Shown: positions 40,909 through 49,147, counted from the first letter of the stretch. The stretch: 64,000 bases of DNA from Psychromarinibacter halotolerans (GCF_029168315.1 NZ_JARGYD010000005.1:256942-320941); one strand, 5' to 3'. Notes: generated by a model not told the origin, from the letters alone. Made by a program: numbers and translations.

Positions 40909-41940
40909 TCAGCGTTCGATCTCGCGGACCCAGCGACGATCCCAGTCTTCGCGGCTGGCGTTGACGATGTTCCAGTCGATCGCCTGAAGCTTGCTGACGG
41001 CGTCCTCGCCATAGGGCACGCCTTGGGCTTCTTCCTCGGTCAGTTCGGCCAGCGCGTTGGTCGGACCAAAGCCAAGGTTCTTGGCAAGGATCTCCTGAAT
41101 TTCCGGCGAGATCAGGAAGTTCACGAACTCGATCGCCTCGGGCTTCATCTCTTCGGTGGTCACCGCGCAGACGTCGTTCGAGATGATCATCGCACCCTCT
41201 TCAGGGTAGACCAGTTCGATGGGGAAGCCCTTTTCGGCCAGCACCTTGACCTGCGTGGACGACCAGACGGAAATGTAGACTTCGCCGTTCTGATACATCT
41301 CGGCCAACCGGGCCGAGGACGGCTCGAAGCTCAGCACGTTGGGTGCGATGGTTTCTTCCATCTTGGCAAAGCCGGGGTCCATGTCGTTGACGCCGCCGCC
41401 GTAGATTTCAGAGATCTTGATCAGCGCCAGCATCCCGTTGGTGTTGTTCAGCGGCTGGAACACCATCTTGTCGGCAAAGGTGTCGTCTTCCAGCGCGGTC
41501 CACGATGTCGGGGCGTCCCAGCCGTTTTCGGCGAAGACCTCGGTGGCGTAAGCAACGCCAAGACCCACGACGCCGAAGCCGACGGCCTTGCCGTTGTCGA
41601 ACTTGGCGAAGTCGTGGATGTTTTCCTCGTGCTCCGAGATATCCAGATCGCGGCACAGGCCCAGCTCGATTGCCTGGCTCATCGGGCCGGTGTTCATCAT
41701 GGCGATGTCGGTCTGCTGGTTGTCCTGACCGGCCAGCAGTTTGGCCAGAACGGCGGCAGAGTTACCGGCGGAATAGACGATCTCGACGCCGGTTTCCTCG
41801 GTGAACATCGGGAAGATCACCGACTTCATCAGTTCTTCCTGCGACCCGCCGTTGCCGGCGACGTACAGCGTCTGCGCATTGGCGGCGCCGGCCACCAGCG
41901 CGGCCATCGCGACCGACATGGTCATCAGTGTCTTTTTCAT
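40909..41940 (-). CDS. PotD-type periplasmic substrate-binding protein
   Basis: A 343-residue periplasmic receptor with a signal peptide cleaved near AANAQT (18-23). The mature part begins LYVAGNGGSQEELMKSVIFP, the opening of the PotD/PotF and iron-type class II binding fold. It is the first gene of the minus-strand unit (receptor, PotA, PotB, PotC, GhrA-type, cupin, GntR). Acidic tryptophan- and aspartate-rich pocket positions are not obvious enough to call a polyamine ligand. It is divergent from an Lrp-family gene across a 317-base AT-rich gap. Confidence 0.88.
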   Translation of the reverse strand: MKKTLMTMSVAMAALVAGAANAQTLYVAGNGGSQEELMKSVIFPMFTEETGVEIVYSAGNSAAVLAKLLAGQDNQQTDIAMMNTGPMSQAIELGLCRDLDISEHEENIHDFAKFDNGKAVGFGVVGLGVAYATEVFAENGWDAPTSWTALEDDTFADKMVFQPLNNTNGMLALIKISEIYGGGVNDMDPGFAKMEETIAPNVLSFEPSSARLAEMYQNGEVYISVWSSTQVKVLAEKGFPIELVYPEEGAMIISNDVCAVTTEEMKPEAIEFVNFLISPEIQEILAKNLGFGPTNALAELTEEEAQGVPYGEDAVSKLQAIDWNIVNASREDWDRRWVREIER

Positions 41941-42257
41941 TTCATTGGTTCCCTGTTGTGACAGCTCGGCCGTTGCCGGACACGAGCTGTCGCACCGGCT
42001 GGACTGGCTTGTTTGAAGGACGATTCTCGCCCGGTCACGCCGCAGCGCGACATGAGAAGCACTTGTAACTTCAAATAATTACTTCCGAATGTGCTGCGAA
42101 AATGAGCCTATGTGACAGAAAAATTATCGGCAGAAACTTAATACCACCGAAATTTTTCCTGATGACCTCAGGAAACATGTTAACTCCGGTCGAAATCCTG
42201 ACAGCGTCCGGTCGTGGATCGTGCATCTGCGGAATCGCCAACAGACAGGAGAACGGG
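41941..42257. other. Divergent promoter region between PotD-type and Lrp-type genes
   Basis: A 317-base gap without a gene. From about 42060 to 42180 it is clearly richer in A and T than its surroundings, as expected for paired promoters. It contains the perfect inverted repeat at 42155-42175. An open frame running through it from 42102 into the Lrp gene has no ribosome site at its start. No other feature is seen. Confidence 0.7.
42155..42175. promoter_or_regulatory. Inverted repeat, candidate Lrp-type operator
   Basis: TTTCCTGA-TGACC-TCAGGAAA, a perfect 8-5-8 inverted repeat 83 bases upstream of the Lrp-type start in the AT-rich divergent region. The position suits an autoregulatory site that could also act on the PotD-type promoter. 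It is not followed by a T-run, so it is unlikely to be a terminator. Confidence 0.45.
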
Positions 42258-42770
42258 ATGAAACCGGGGCCACGCAGGATAACCGTTGGGACGGTCGTTC
42301 TGGACGACATCGACATTCGGATGCTCATCGCCCTTCAGGATGACGGACGCATCACCAAGTCGCAGCTGGCCGACCGCGTGAACCTGTCCAACAGCGCGTG
42401 TTTCGAAAGGATGCGGCGGCTGGAAGGGACGGGGGTGATCGAATCCTACCATGCCCGGATCAACGTGCTGAAGCTGGGCGATCCGCAGTTGATCCAGACG
42501 CATCTGAACCTGTCGTCCCACCGCTCTGGCGACTTCCAGAAGTTCGAACGGTGGGTGCTGGACGAAGAGATGATCGTCGAGTGCTACGCGCTTGGCGGGG
42601 GCATCGACTATACGATCACGGTCTGCGCGCTGCGCATCGCGGATTATCAGGAACTGATCGACAAGATGCTGGACGCCGATTTGGGGGTCGAGCGGTACTA
42701 CACCTACATCGTGACCAAGAAGGTGAAGCAGAACGAGGTGCGGATCGAGAACCTCGTGAACGCGGTCTAG
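42258..42770 (+). CDS. Lrp/AsnC-family transcriptional regulator
   Basis: A 170-residue regulator from the ATG at 42258, chosen because AGGAGAACGGG precedes it. The N-terminal helix-turn-helix is at about 33-56 (TKSQLADRVNLSNSACFERM), followed by LEGTGVIESYHARI and the C-terminal RAM ligand-binding domain (about 75-160) with the usual ECYALGGGIDYTI segment. Lrp proteins of this type sense amino acids or related ligands. It is divergent from the PotD-type operon and tail-to-tail with the DapA-family gene, so either neighbour could be a target. Confidence 0.9.
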   Translation: MKPGPRRITVGTVVLDDIDIRMLIALQDDGRITKSQLADRVNLSNSACFERMRRLEGTGVIESYHARINVLKLGDPQLIQTHLNLSSHRSGDFQKFERWVLDEEMIVECYALGGGIDYTITVCALRIADYQELIDKMLDADLGVERYYTYIVTKKVKQNEVRIENLVNAV

Positions 42771-42808
42771 CTCCGCGTGGCCGGGCGGCGGTGGTCTTCC
42801 CGGTTGGT

Positions 42809-42830
42809 CCCGGCCCACTTGGGGGCCGGG
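42809..42830. terminator. Candidate bidirectional terminator
   Basis: CCCGGCCC, loop ACTTGG, GGGCCGGG: a perfect 8-bp stem in the 76-base gap between the convergent Lrp-type and DapA-family genes. No T-run is present, so it may depend on other factors. Confidence 0.45.
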
Positions 42831-42846
42831 TGCCAAGGGTGGTCCG

Positions 42847-43779
42847 TCAGGCGGCCCACTCAGAGTACCAGTTGCGGAACAGCGCGTATTGCGTTTCCAC
42901 GTATTTGCGCTGTGCGTCGGACAGGGCGTCGGTCTCGTTGAAATGCAGGCGGTACTCTTCCTCGCCGTTCAGCACCAGCAGGTACTTGTAGAACAGCACA
43001 AGGTCGACGCCCTCGTCGAAGGTCGACAGCACCATCAGCGCCTCTTCCAGCTCTTTCGCCTTGGCGCGGGCTTCGACGCCACCGGCGGCGGCCTCTTTCG
43101 ACAGGTCGATCAGGTGCAGGACTTCCTTCGGAAGCGCGTTGCCGATGCCTGTAATCGCGCCGGTCGCGCCGCAGTTGACGAAGCCGTGGTAGACCTGTGT
43201 GTCGACGCCCACCATCAGGGTCAGGTCATCGCTGGCCGAGGTGATGTTCTGCCCGGCATAGCTCAGATCCGCCGCACCGCCGAATTCCTTGAACCCGATC
43301 AGGTTCGGATGCGCCGCGCGCAGTTCGAAGAACAGGTCGGCGCGGGTCGCGAAGCCGTAGTAGGGGCTGTTGTAGATCACGGCGGGCAGGTCCGGCGCGG
43401 CGTCCAGGATCGCCGCGAAGTGCGCTTTCTGCGCCGCGACCGAGGTGCCGCGCGACAGCACGCGGGGGATCACCATCAGGCCCTGTGCGCCGACCTTTGC
43501 GGCGTGGGCGGCGTGGGCGACGGCGGTCTTCGAGTTCACGGCCCCCGTTCCGACGATCACCGGCACGCCGGCCTCGACCAGCGCCTCGACGCCCTTCATC
43601 CGCTCTTCGTCGGTCAGCAGCGGCCAGTCACCCATCGAGCCGCAGTAGACCACGGCGCTCATGCCGGCCTCGATCAACTGCTTCCCCTTGCGGGCAAGGG
43701 CGGCATAGTCCGGTTTCCGGTCGGCGGTGCAGGGGGTCATCAGCGCCGGAATGCAGCCGCTGAAGATATCGGTGTTCAT
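42847..43779 (-). CDS. DapA-family lyase/deaminase, probable 1-pyrroline-4-hydroxy-2-carboxylate deaminase
   Basis: A 310-residue TIM-barrel Schiff-base enzyme from the ATG at 43779 (AAAGGACCC before it). The lysine is Lys164 in IGFKEFGGAAD and the tyrosine is Tyr136 in AVIYNSPYYG. In bacterial hydroxyproline degradation a DapA-family enzyme turns 1-pyrroline-4-hydroxy-2-carboxylate into alpha-ketoglutarate semialdehyde. The neighbours here are a D-amino-acid dehydrogenase, an epimerase remnant and the semialdehyde dehydrogenase, which fit that route. From the protein alone it could also be a dihydrodipicolinate synthase or sugar-acid lyase. A GTCGACAA palindrome 92 bases upstream links it to the GntR gene. 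Confidence 0.8.
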   Translation of the reverse strand: MNTDIFSGCIPALMTPCTADRKPDYAALARKGKQLIEAGMSAVVYCGSMGDWPLLTDEERMKGVEALVEAGVPVIVGTGAVNSKTAVAHAAHAAKVGAQGLMVIPRVLSRGTSVAAQKAHFAAILDAAPDLPAVIYNSPYYGFATRADLFFELRAAHPNLIGFKEFGGAADLSYAGQNITSASDDLTLMVGVDTQVYHGFVNCGATGAITGIGNALPKEVLHLIDLSKEAAAGGVEARAKAKELEEALMVLSTFDEGVDLVLFYKYLLVLNGEEEYRLHFNETDALSDAQRKYVETQYALFRNWYSEWAA

Positions 43780-43870
43780 CGTGGGTCCTTTCGAATGCGC
43801 CTGTTCTTCGGGAGCGCGCCCGTGGCTGTATGAATCTTTGGATGCGGATTGGATATCGGAAGCTTTATAG

Positions 43871-43882
43871 TTTGTCGACAAA
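43871..43882. promoter_or_regulatory. Candidate GntR operator upstream of the DapA-family gene
   Basis: TTTGTCGACAAA, a perfect 12-base palindrome with an A-rich right flank (AAATATT). The same core and flank recur in inverted orientation at 44769-44776, between the gntR and D-amino-acid dehydrogenase genes. The form is typical of sites bound by FCD-type GntR proteins. Confidence 0.55.
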
Positions 43883-43978
43883 AAATATTTAACTGCGCAG
43901 GGCAGGTGTCTTTGCGCGCGAAAAAAAGCGGCACGAGGACCGTGCCGCCTTTGAAATCAAGGGTCTGAGACGAAGGCG

Positions 43979-44698
43979 TCAGAGGGCGAGCGACACGCTG
44001 CCCCGCCGATCCGCCGAGATATACGACTGGATCTGCCGCACGATCTGGTTTGCGTGGGCCACTGCCAGCGCATCGGCTTTCGCCACATCGCGGGCCTCGA
44101 TCGCGTCGATCATGTCGTCGTGTTCGGTCACGTACTGGCGCGGCAGTTCATCGTTGAAGGACGAATAGTACAGCCGCAGGATGCGCCGTCCTTCGTCCAG
44201 CAGCTTGGTGAACAGCTCGGTGTAATACTTGTTGCCACCTGCTTCCGCGATGGCGACGTGAAAGTCGCGGTTGGTCGTGATCATCTCCAGCGGGTCGCGC
44301 GCCTCGACGCTGGCGGCGAAGGCCGTTTGCTGCATGCGGATGCGGTCAAGGTCGGCGTCGGTCCGGTTCTGCGCAGCCTCGCGGGTGGTGACGCGGTACA
44401 TCAGCGTCATCGCGTCGAAGAACGACGACAGGTTCAGGAAATCGATCTGCGACACGATGGTCGCGCGGTTCGTCAGGGTGGTGATCAGGTTCTCGGCCGC
44501 CAGCCGAACCAGCGCCTCGCGGATCGGCGTGCGCGACAACGAGAAGCGTTCGGACAGTTGCGCCTCGTCGATGGCGCTGCCCGGCGGCAGGGTCAGGTCG
44601 ATGATCTCGCGGCGCAGTGTGTCATAGACCGTCGATACCCCGGACCCACGTTTGCGCGCGGAATCGCCGGTGTCCGCCTTTTTGGCCGCAGACTTCAT
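43979..44698 (-). CDS. FCD-type GntR regulator of the hydroxyproline-like cluster
   Basis: A 239-residue regulator. The winged helix at about 20-85 includes AQLSERFSLSRTPIREALVR, and the FCD effector domain follows (about 95-225) with NRDFHVAIAEAGGN and a histidine pair region near TEHDDMIDAIEARD. It lies between the deaminase-like gene and the divergent D-amino-acid dehydrogenase. Palindromes with the same GTCGAC core flank the promoters on both sides (43871-43882 and 44769-44776), so it probably represses both transcription units and itself. Confidence 0.9.
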   Translation of the reverse strand: MKSAAKKADTGDSARKRGSGVSTVYDTLRREIIDLTLPPGSAIDEAQLSERFSLSRTPIREALVRLAAENLITTLTNRATIVSQIDFLNLSSFFDAMTLMYRVTTREAAQNRTDADLDRIRMQQTAFAASVEARDPLEMITTNRDFHVAIAEAGGNKYYTELFTKLLDEGRRILRLYYSSFNDELPRQYVTEHDDMIDAIEARDVAKADALAVAHANQIVRQIQSYISADRRGSVSLAL

Positions 44699-44768
44699 CT
44701 CTCTCTCCCTCGAACCGAATTCCGTAAAATACTAACGAATGCCGCGTTAAGTGCAAATCGTATTTTTA

Positions 44769-44776
44769 TTGTCGAC
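44769..44776. promoter_or_regulatory. Candidate GntR operator between gntR and D-amino-acid dehydrogenase
   Basis: TTGTCGAC with A/T-rich flanks. Read on the minus strand it is GTCGACAATAAAAATA, close to GTCGACAAAAAATATT at the other site. It lies 71 bases from the gntR start and 54 bases from the dehydrogenase start, so one bound dimer could affect both. Confidence 0.5.
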
Positions 44777-44829
44777 TTATTCGGTTTCGGTTGCTATCCC
44801 CCGGACCGATCAGGACGGGGCAGGTCGAG

Positions 44830-46077
44830 ATGCGTGTTGCCATCGCAGGTGCAGGAGTGATCGGCGTCAGCGCCGCCCACGCCCTTATGCGCGACGGCCA
44901 CGAGGTGTCTGTTTTCGACCCCGGCGGCGTCGCCGCGGGCGCGTCACAGGGAAATGCCGGGGCTTTCGCCTTTACCGACATCATCCCGCTTGCGACCCCG
45001 GGTATCCTGCGACAAGCGCCGGGATGGCTGTTCGACCCGCTGGGGCCTTTGACCATCCGCCCCGGCTATGCCCTGCAAATCCTGCCGTGGCTTGCGCGCT
45101 TCGCCCGTGCGTCCATGCCGGACCGCTATGCCGCCGCGCTGGCGGCTCAGGCCGCGCTGATGCACCACTCGTCCGATGCGCTGGAGCGGCTGCTGCCAGC
45201 GGTCGCGGGCGAGCCGCTGTTGCGGCGCGAGGGCCAGATGCAGCTGTACGACACCGCCGCCCAGCTTAGGGCCAGCCGCCCCGGGTGGGAGGCACGCGCC
45301 GAGCATGGGCTGCGGTTTCAAACGCTGGACGGTGCCGAAGCGATTGCCGAGATCCAGCCGGGCCTTGACCCGCGCTTCGGCCACGGGGTGTTCACCCCCG
45401 ACTGGATCAACGTCACCGATCCCCGCCAGTGGGTCGACCACATCGCGGCGGACTTCACCCGCAACGGCGGCCGCATCACGCGCCAAGCGGTGCAGGCGAT
45501 CCGGCCAGAAGGACAGGGTGCCGCGCTGATGCTGGACGGTCACTGGCAATCCTTCGACCGGGTGATCGTTGCGGCGGGGGCGCATTCGAACGCGCTGCTT
45601 CGTCCGCTGGGCCTGTCGCTACCGCTAGAGACCGAGCGCGGCTATAACACCACGCTGCCCGCACGGGCCTTCGATCTGCGCACGCACCTGACGTTCTCGG
45701 CGCATGGTTTTGTGGTGACGCGGATCGGCGACGGCGTGCGGGTCGGGGGCGCGGTGGAACTGGGCGGGTTGAAGCTGGCGCCCAACATGAAGCGCGCCGA
45801 CGCCCTGCTGGCCAAGGCAAAGAGCTTCCTGCCGGGGTTGGACGCCACGGGCGGCACGCAGTGGATGGGCTTTCGCCCCTCGATGCCTGACAGCCTGCCG
45901 GTGATCGGCGCCGCCCCGGCGCACCCCGGCGTGCTGCTGGCGTTCGGGCACGGGCACCTTGGACTGACACAGTCCGCCGGAACGGCAGAACTGCTGGCCG
46001 ACCTCGTCGCCGCCCGCCCGCCGCGCATCGACCTTGCGCCCTACAGCCCCGGCCGGTTTCTGAAGGGGCGTCGATGA
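44830..46077 (+). CDS. FAD-dependent D-amino-acid (D-hydroxyproline) dehydrogenase
   Basis: A 415-residue flavoprotein of the DAO/DadA family. The N-terminal dinucleotide motif is GAGVIG (7-12), followed by the DadA-type GASQGNAGAF segment; the C-terminal substrate region includes WMGFRPSMPDSLPVIGAAP and GHGHLGLTQSAGTAELLADL. In hydroxyproline catabolism such an enzyme oxidises cis-4-hydroxy-D-proline. The ATG at 44830 is chosen because the flavin-binding strand begins there; an in-frame TTG at 44791 would add 13 residues without a match. The stop overlaps the ATG of the epimerase remnant. Confidence 0.88.
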   Translation: MRVAIAGAGVIGVSAAHALMRDGHEVSVFDPGGVAAGASQGNAGAFAFTDIIPLATPGILRQAPGWLFDPLGPLTIRPGYALQILPWLARFARASMPDRYAAALAAQAALMHHSSDALERLLPAVAGEPLLRREGQMQLYDTAAQLRASRPGWEARAEHGLRFQTLDGAEAIAEIQPGLDPRFGHGVFTPDWINVTDPRQWVDHIAADFTRNGGRITRQAVQAIRPEGQGAALMLDGHWQSFDRVIVAAGAHSNALLRPLGLSLPLETERGYNTTLPARAFDLRTHLTFSAHGFVVTRIGDGVRVGGAVELGGLKLAPNMKRADALLAKAKSFLPGLDATGGTQWMGFRPSMPDSLPVIGAAPAHPGVLLAFGHGHLGLTQSAGTAELLADLVAARPPRIDLAPYSPGRFLKGRR

Positions 46078-46250
46078 CCAAAGACACCGTGACCTGTTTC
46101 CATGGCCGAACGTACGGCGCCCTGGTACGCCCCGTCGCAATCGGGCCCGCGATCATCCCCTCGATCAGCGGCTGGGCCCGCCAGACCGGCATCAACACAA
46201 TCTTCACCGACGACCGCGACGCCTATGCGCACGGCTTCGTCGTGACCTGA
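46074..46250 (+). pseudogene. C-terminal remnant of a proline-racemase/hydroxyproline-epimerase family gene
   Basis: An open frame of 58 codons beginning in the stop of the D-amino-acid dehydrogenase (ATGA). Its sequence, especially IIPSISGWARQTGIN (28-41) and TIFTDDRDAYAHGFVV (42-57), is the characteristic C-terminal end of proline-racemase-family hydroxyproline epimerases, which are normally about 330-345 residues long. Both catalytic cysteine regions are missing, so it cannot be an active enzyme. The likely history is an internal deletion that kept the original coupled start and the last 50 or so codons. It could still be translated. No other proline-racemase gene is in the window. Confidence 0.75.
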
Positions 46251-46330
46251 TCCCGACCGGATCATCCGCGTTTTTCGTGCATCGCCCGCGGTGCGCGCCC
46301 TCAAACACATGTCCCGAAAAGGAGGCGACA

Positions 46331-47842
46331 ATGCCCTATACGCCACATGGAAAACACCTGATCGCCGGCGAAGCCATCGGTGCGGACAAGACGTTCACCT
46401 CGACGCCTGTTGCGGGCGACGCCCACGCCTTCGCCTGCGGTTCGCCCGCCTTGGTCGACCGCGCTGTGACGGCGGCGGAAGATGCGTTCTGGAGCTATGG
46501 CTACACCGACGCCGAGACGCGTGCGGTCTTCCTTGAGACCATCGCCGACGAGATCGAGTCCCGCGCCGACGACATCACAGAGATGGGCACCGCCGAGACC
46601 GCGCTTCCGACCGCGCGGCTGCAGGGTGAGCGGGGCCGCACCACCGGCCAGCTGCGTATGTTCGCCGACCACATCCGCAAGGGCGACTATCTTGATCGCC
46701 GCCATGACCCGGCGCTGCCCGACCGCGCCCCTGCGCCGCGCCCGGATCTGAAGCTGGTACAGCGTCCGCTGGGGCCGGTCGCGGTGTTCGGCGCGTCGAA
46801 CTTCGCACTGGCCTTCTCGACCGCCGGGGGCGACACGGCCTCGGCGCTGGCGGCTGGCTGCCCGGTGATCGTCAAGGGACACGAGGCGCATCCAGCCACC
46901 GCCGAACTGGTGGCCGAGGCGATCACAGCGGCTGTTGCCAAGTGCGGCCTGCACCCCGGCACCTTCTCGATGATCCACGGCGGCAGCCACGAGGTCGGCA
47001 AGGCGCTGGTCGAACACCCGCTGATCCGTGCCGCGGGCTTCACCGGCTCGTTGCGAGGCGGTCGGGCGCTGTACGACCTGTGCGCCGCGCGCCCCGAGCC
47101 GATCCCGTTCTATGGCGAGCTGGGCTCGATCAATCCGATGTTCATGATGCCCGCCGCGATGGCCGCGCGCGCCGCCAAGTTGGGTGCTGGATGGGCTGGC
47201 TCTTTGACGATGGGCGTCGGCCAGTTCTGCACCAACCCCGGCGTCGCCGTTGTGCTGGACGGTGCCGAGGCTGACGCCTTCACCGGGGCCGCTGCCGAGG
47301 CGCTCAATGCAGTCGACGGGCAGACCATGCTGACTGACGGCATTGCCGATGCCTATCGCGCGGGCCGCGACGCGGTGGCCGCCACCGGCGCCGCGTCCGA
47401 GGTTCTGTCGAAAGGCTGCGACGGTCGGCACGCCGCACCCGCGCTGTTCGTCACGTCGGGCGATTGCTGGCTGGCCACGCCGGACCTTGCGCACGAGGTG
47501 TTCGGGCCGCTGGGCATCGTGATCCGCGTGAAGGACGAAGCCCAGATGCAGGAGATCGCGCGCGGCTTGTCGGGTCAGTTGACCTGCACGCTGCACATGG
47601 ACGATGCCGACACCGATGCGGCCCGCGCGCTGGTGCCGGTGCTGGAGCGCAAGGCCGGACGCCTGCTGGTCAACGGCTTTCCCACCGGGGTCGAGGTTTG
47701 CGACGCGATGGTTCACGGCGGGCCGTACCCTGCGACGACGTTCGCCGGCACCTCGGTCGGCACGATGGCGATCCGCCGCTTCTTGCGCCCGGTCAGCTAT
47801 CAGGATTTCCCGGCCGCGCTGCTGCCGAAGGAGCTGGCATGA
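46331..47842 (+). CDS. Alpha-ketoglutarate semialdehyde dehydrogenase
   Basis: Oxidises alpha-ketoglutarate semialdehyde (2,5-dioxopentanoate) to alpha-ketoglutarate. The 503-residue protein belongs to the divergent ALDH branch of the hydroxyproline/sugar-acid routes: GASNFALAFSTAGGDTASAL (154-173), Glu263 in YGELGSINP, Cys300 in VGQFCTNPG and a C terminus with VNGFPTGVEV. The ATG at 46331 follows AAAAGGAGG. The stop overlaps the next gene (ATGA). It completes the hydroxyproline-type route and could also serve the L-arabinose route encoded at 32036-35641, which ends at the same semialdehyde. Confidence 0.9.
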   Translation: MPYTPHGKHLIAGEAIGADKTFTSTPVAGDAHAFACGSPALVDRAVTAAEDAFWSYGYTDAETRAVFLETIADEIESRADDITEMGTAETALPTARLQGERGRTTGQLRMFADHIRKGDYLDRRHDPALPDRAPAPRPDLKLVQRPLGPVAVFGASNFALAFSTAGGDTASALAAGCPVIVKGHEAHPATAELVAEAITAAVAKCGLHPGTFSMIHGGSHEVGKALVEHPLIRAAGFTGSLRGGRALYDLCAARPEPIPFYGELGSINPMFMMPAAMAARAAKLGAGWAGSLTMGVGQFCTNPGVAVVLDGAEADAFTGAAAEALNAVDGQTMLTDGIADAYRAGRDAVAATGAASEVLSKGCDGRHAAPALFVTSGDCWLATPDLAHEVFGPLGIVIRVKDEAQMQEIARGLSGQLTCTLHMDDADTDAARALVPVLERKAGRLLVNGFPTGVEVCDAMVHGGPYPATTFAGTSVGTMAIRRFLRPVSYQDFPAALLPKELA

Positions 47843-49134
47843 CACATCCGATCCCCGAAGACCTTGGCGCGCGGCTTGATGCCCGTTTGGACGAGTTGCA
47901 CCAGGAACAGACAGACTGGCTGGCGCGGCTGGTGCGGTTCGACAGCGTGCGCGGCAACGTGGGTCCCTGTCAGGACTGGCTGGCCGGCGAGTTCGCGGCA
48001 CGCGGCTGGGACGTGGATGCCTTCACGATCGCCGACGTGGACATCGACGGCAAACCGGGCGCGTCGCCCGTGGTCGATACCGACTATGACGACGCGAAGA
48101 TCGTGGTCGCCACCCATGACGTGCCGGACGGCACGGGGCGCAGCCTGATCCTGCAGGGGCATGTCGACGTCGTGCCGCCCGGCGCCCCCGAACTGTGGGA
48201 CCATCCGCCGTTCGAGCCGGTGATCAAGGACGGCTGGATGCACGGTCGCGGTGCCGATGACATGAAGGTCGGCGTGGCCGAGATGGTGTTCGCGCTGGAT
48301 GCGCTGCGTGACCTTGGCTATGTGCCCGACGCGCGGGTGCATGTGCAGACCGTGTGCGAGGAAGAATGCACCGGCAACGGCGCGCTTTCGACGTTGGAAC
48401 GCGGCTATCGCGCCGACGCCTGTCTGATCCCGGAAAGCATGAATGGCCGGATGATCCGGGCCGAGCTTGGTTCGGTCTGGGTGCGTGTGCGCCTGTTCGG
48501 CAAGCCCGGGCACGTTCTGGGCCCGGTGTCGGACAGTGCCAGCGCCACGCTTGCGGCGTATGACTACGTCAACGACCTGCGCGCCCTGACCGCCGAGATC
48601 AACGCCGAGGCCACGGATCACCCGTGGTTCGGCCACATCGAGAACCCGGTGAAGTTCAGCCTTGGCAAGATCCGGGGCGGCGACTGGCTTGGCTCTGTCC
48701 CGTCATGGGCCGAGATCGAATGCCGCATCTCGGTGCTTCCGGGCACCACGCTGCCCGAAATGCGCGAAAGGGTCAGCGCCCGGATCATGCAGACCGCGCG
48801 GCGGTTGGAATCGACGGTCGATCCCGTGATCAGCTGGATCGGTTTCCAAGCCGACGGTCACGTTCTAAAGCCGGGCAGCGCCGCCGAGGCGACGCTGGCG
48901 CAGGCGCACCAAGCGGTGCACGGCGCCGATATGGAGACGTTCAGCCAGACGGCGACCTGCGACGCCCGGATCTATGATCTGTACTACGGCATCCCGGCGC
49001 TGGTGTATGGCGGGCAGGGGGAGGGGGCGCATTCTCCGCTGGAGCGGACGAACCTTGCCTCGATGCGCGAGACCACGAAAGTCATCGCGCTGTTCATCGC
49101 GGAATGGTGCGGGCTGCGTCCGATTGCGCAGTAA
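47839..49134 (+). CDS. M20-family metallohydrolase (ArgE/DapE/acylase type)
   Basis: Hydrolyses an amide bond using two metal ions. The 431-residue protein starts at 47839, inside the stop of the dehydrogenase gene. Metal-site landmarks are present: GHVDVVPPG (His108, Asp110), GRGADDMKVG (Asp140), CEEECTGNG (Glu174/Glu175) and the final histidine in GAHSPLERT. A lid domain lies between. The group includes acetylornithine deacetylase, succinyl-diaminopimelate desuccinylase and N-acyl-amino-acid hydrolases. In this operon it may release proline or hydroxyproline from an acylated or dipeptide form. The substrate is not determined. Confidence 0.88.
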   Translation: MTHPIPEDLGARLDARLDELHQEQTDWLARLVRFDSVRGNVGPCQDWLAGEFAARGWDVDAFTIADVDIDGKPGASPVVDTDYDDAKIVVATHDVPDGTGRSLILQGHVDVVPPGAPELWDHPPFEPVIKDGWMHGRGADDMKVGVAEMVFALDALRDLGYVPDARVHVQTVCEEECTGNGALSTLERGYRADACLIPESMNGRMIRAELGSVWVRVRLFGKPGHVLGPVSDSASATLAAYDYVNDLRALTAEINAEATDHPWFGHIENPVKFSLGKIRGGDWLGSVPSWAEIECRISVLPGTTLPEMRERVSARIMQTARRLESTVDPVISWIGFQADGHVLKPGSAAEATLAQAHQAVHGADMETFSQTATCDARIYDLYYGIPALVYGGQGEGAHSPLERTNLASMRETTKVIALFIAEWCGLRPIAQ

Positions 49135-49147
49135 TGCACCCGGGCGA

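Noticed and set aside
44791..44829. A TTG start for the D-amino-acid dehydrogenase
   Set aside because: It would add 13 residues before the flavin-binding strand without family support; the ATG at 44830 gives the usual N terminus.
46301..48001. A 566-codon minus-strand frame opposite the semialdehyde dehydrogenase
   Set aside because: Antisense composition without a family match; the plus strand carries a complete ALDH and the start of the M20 gene.
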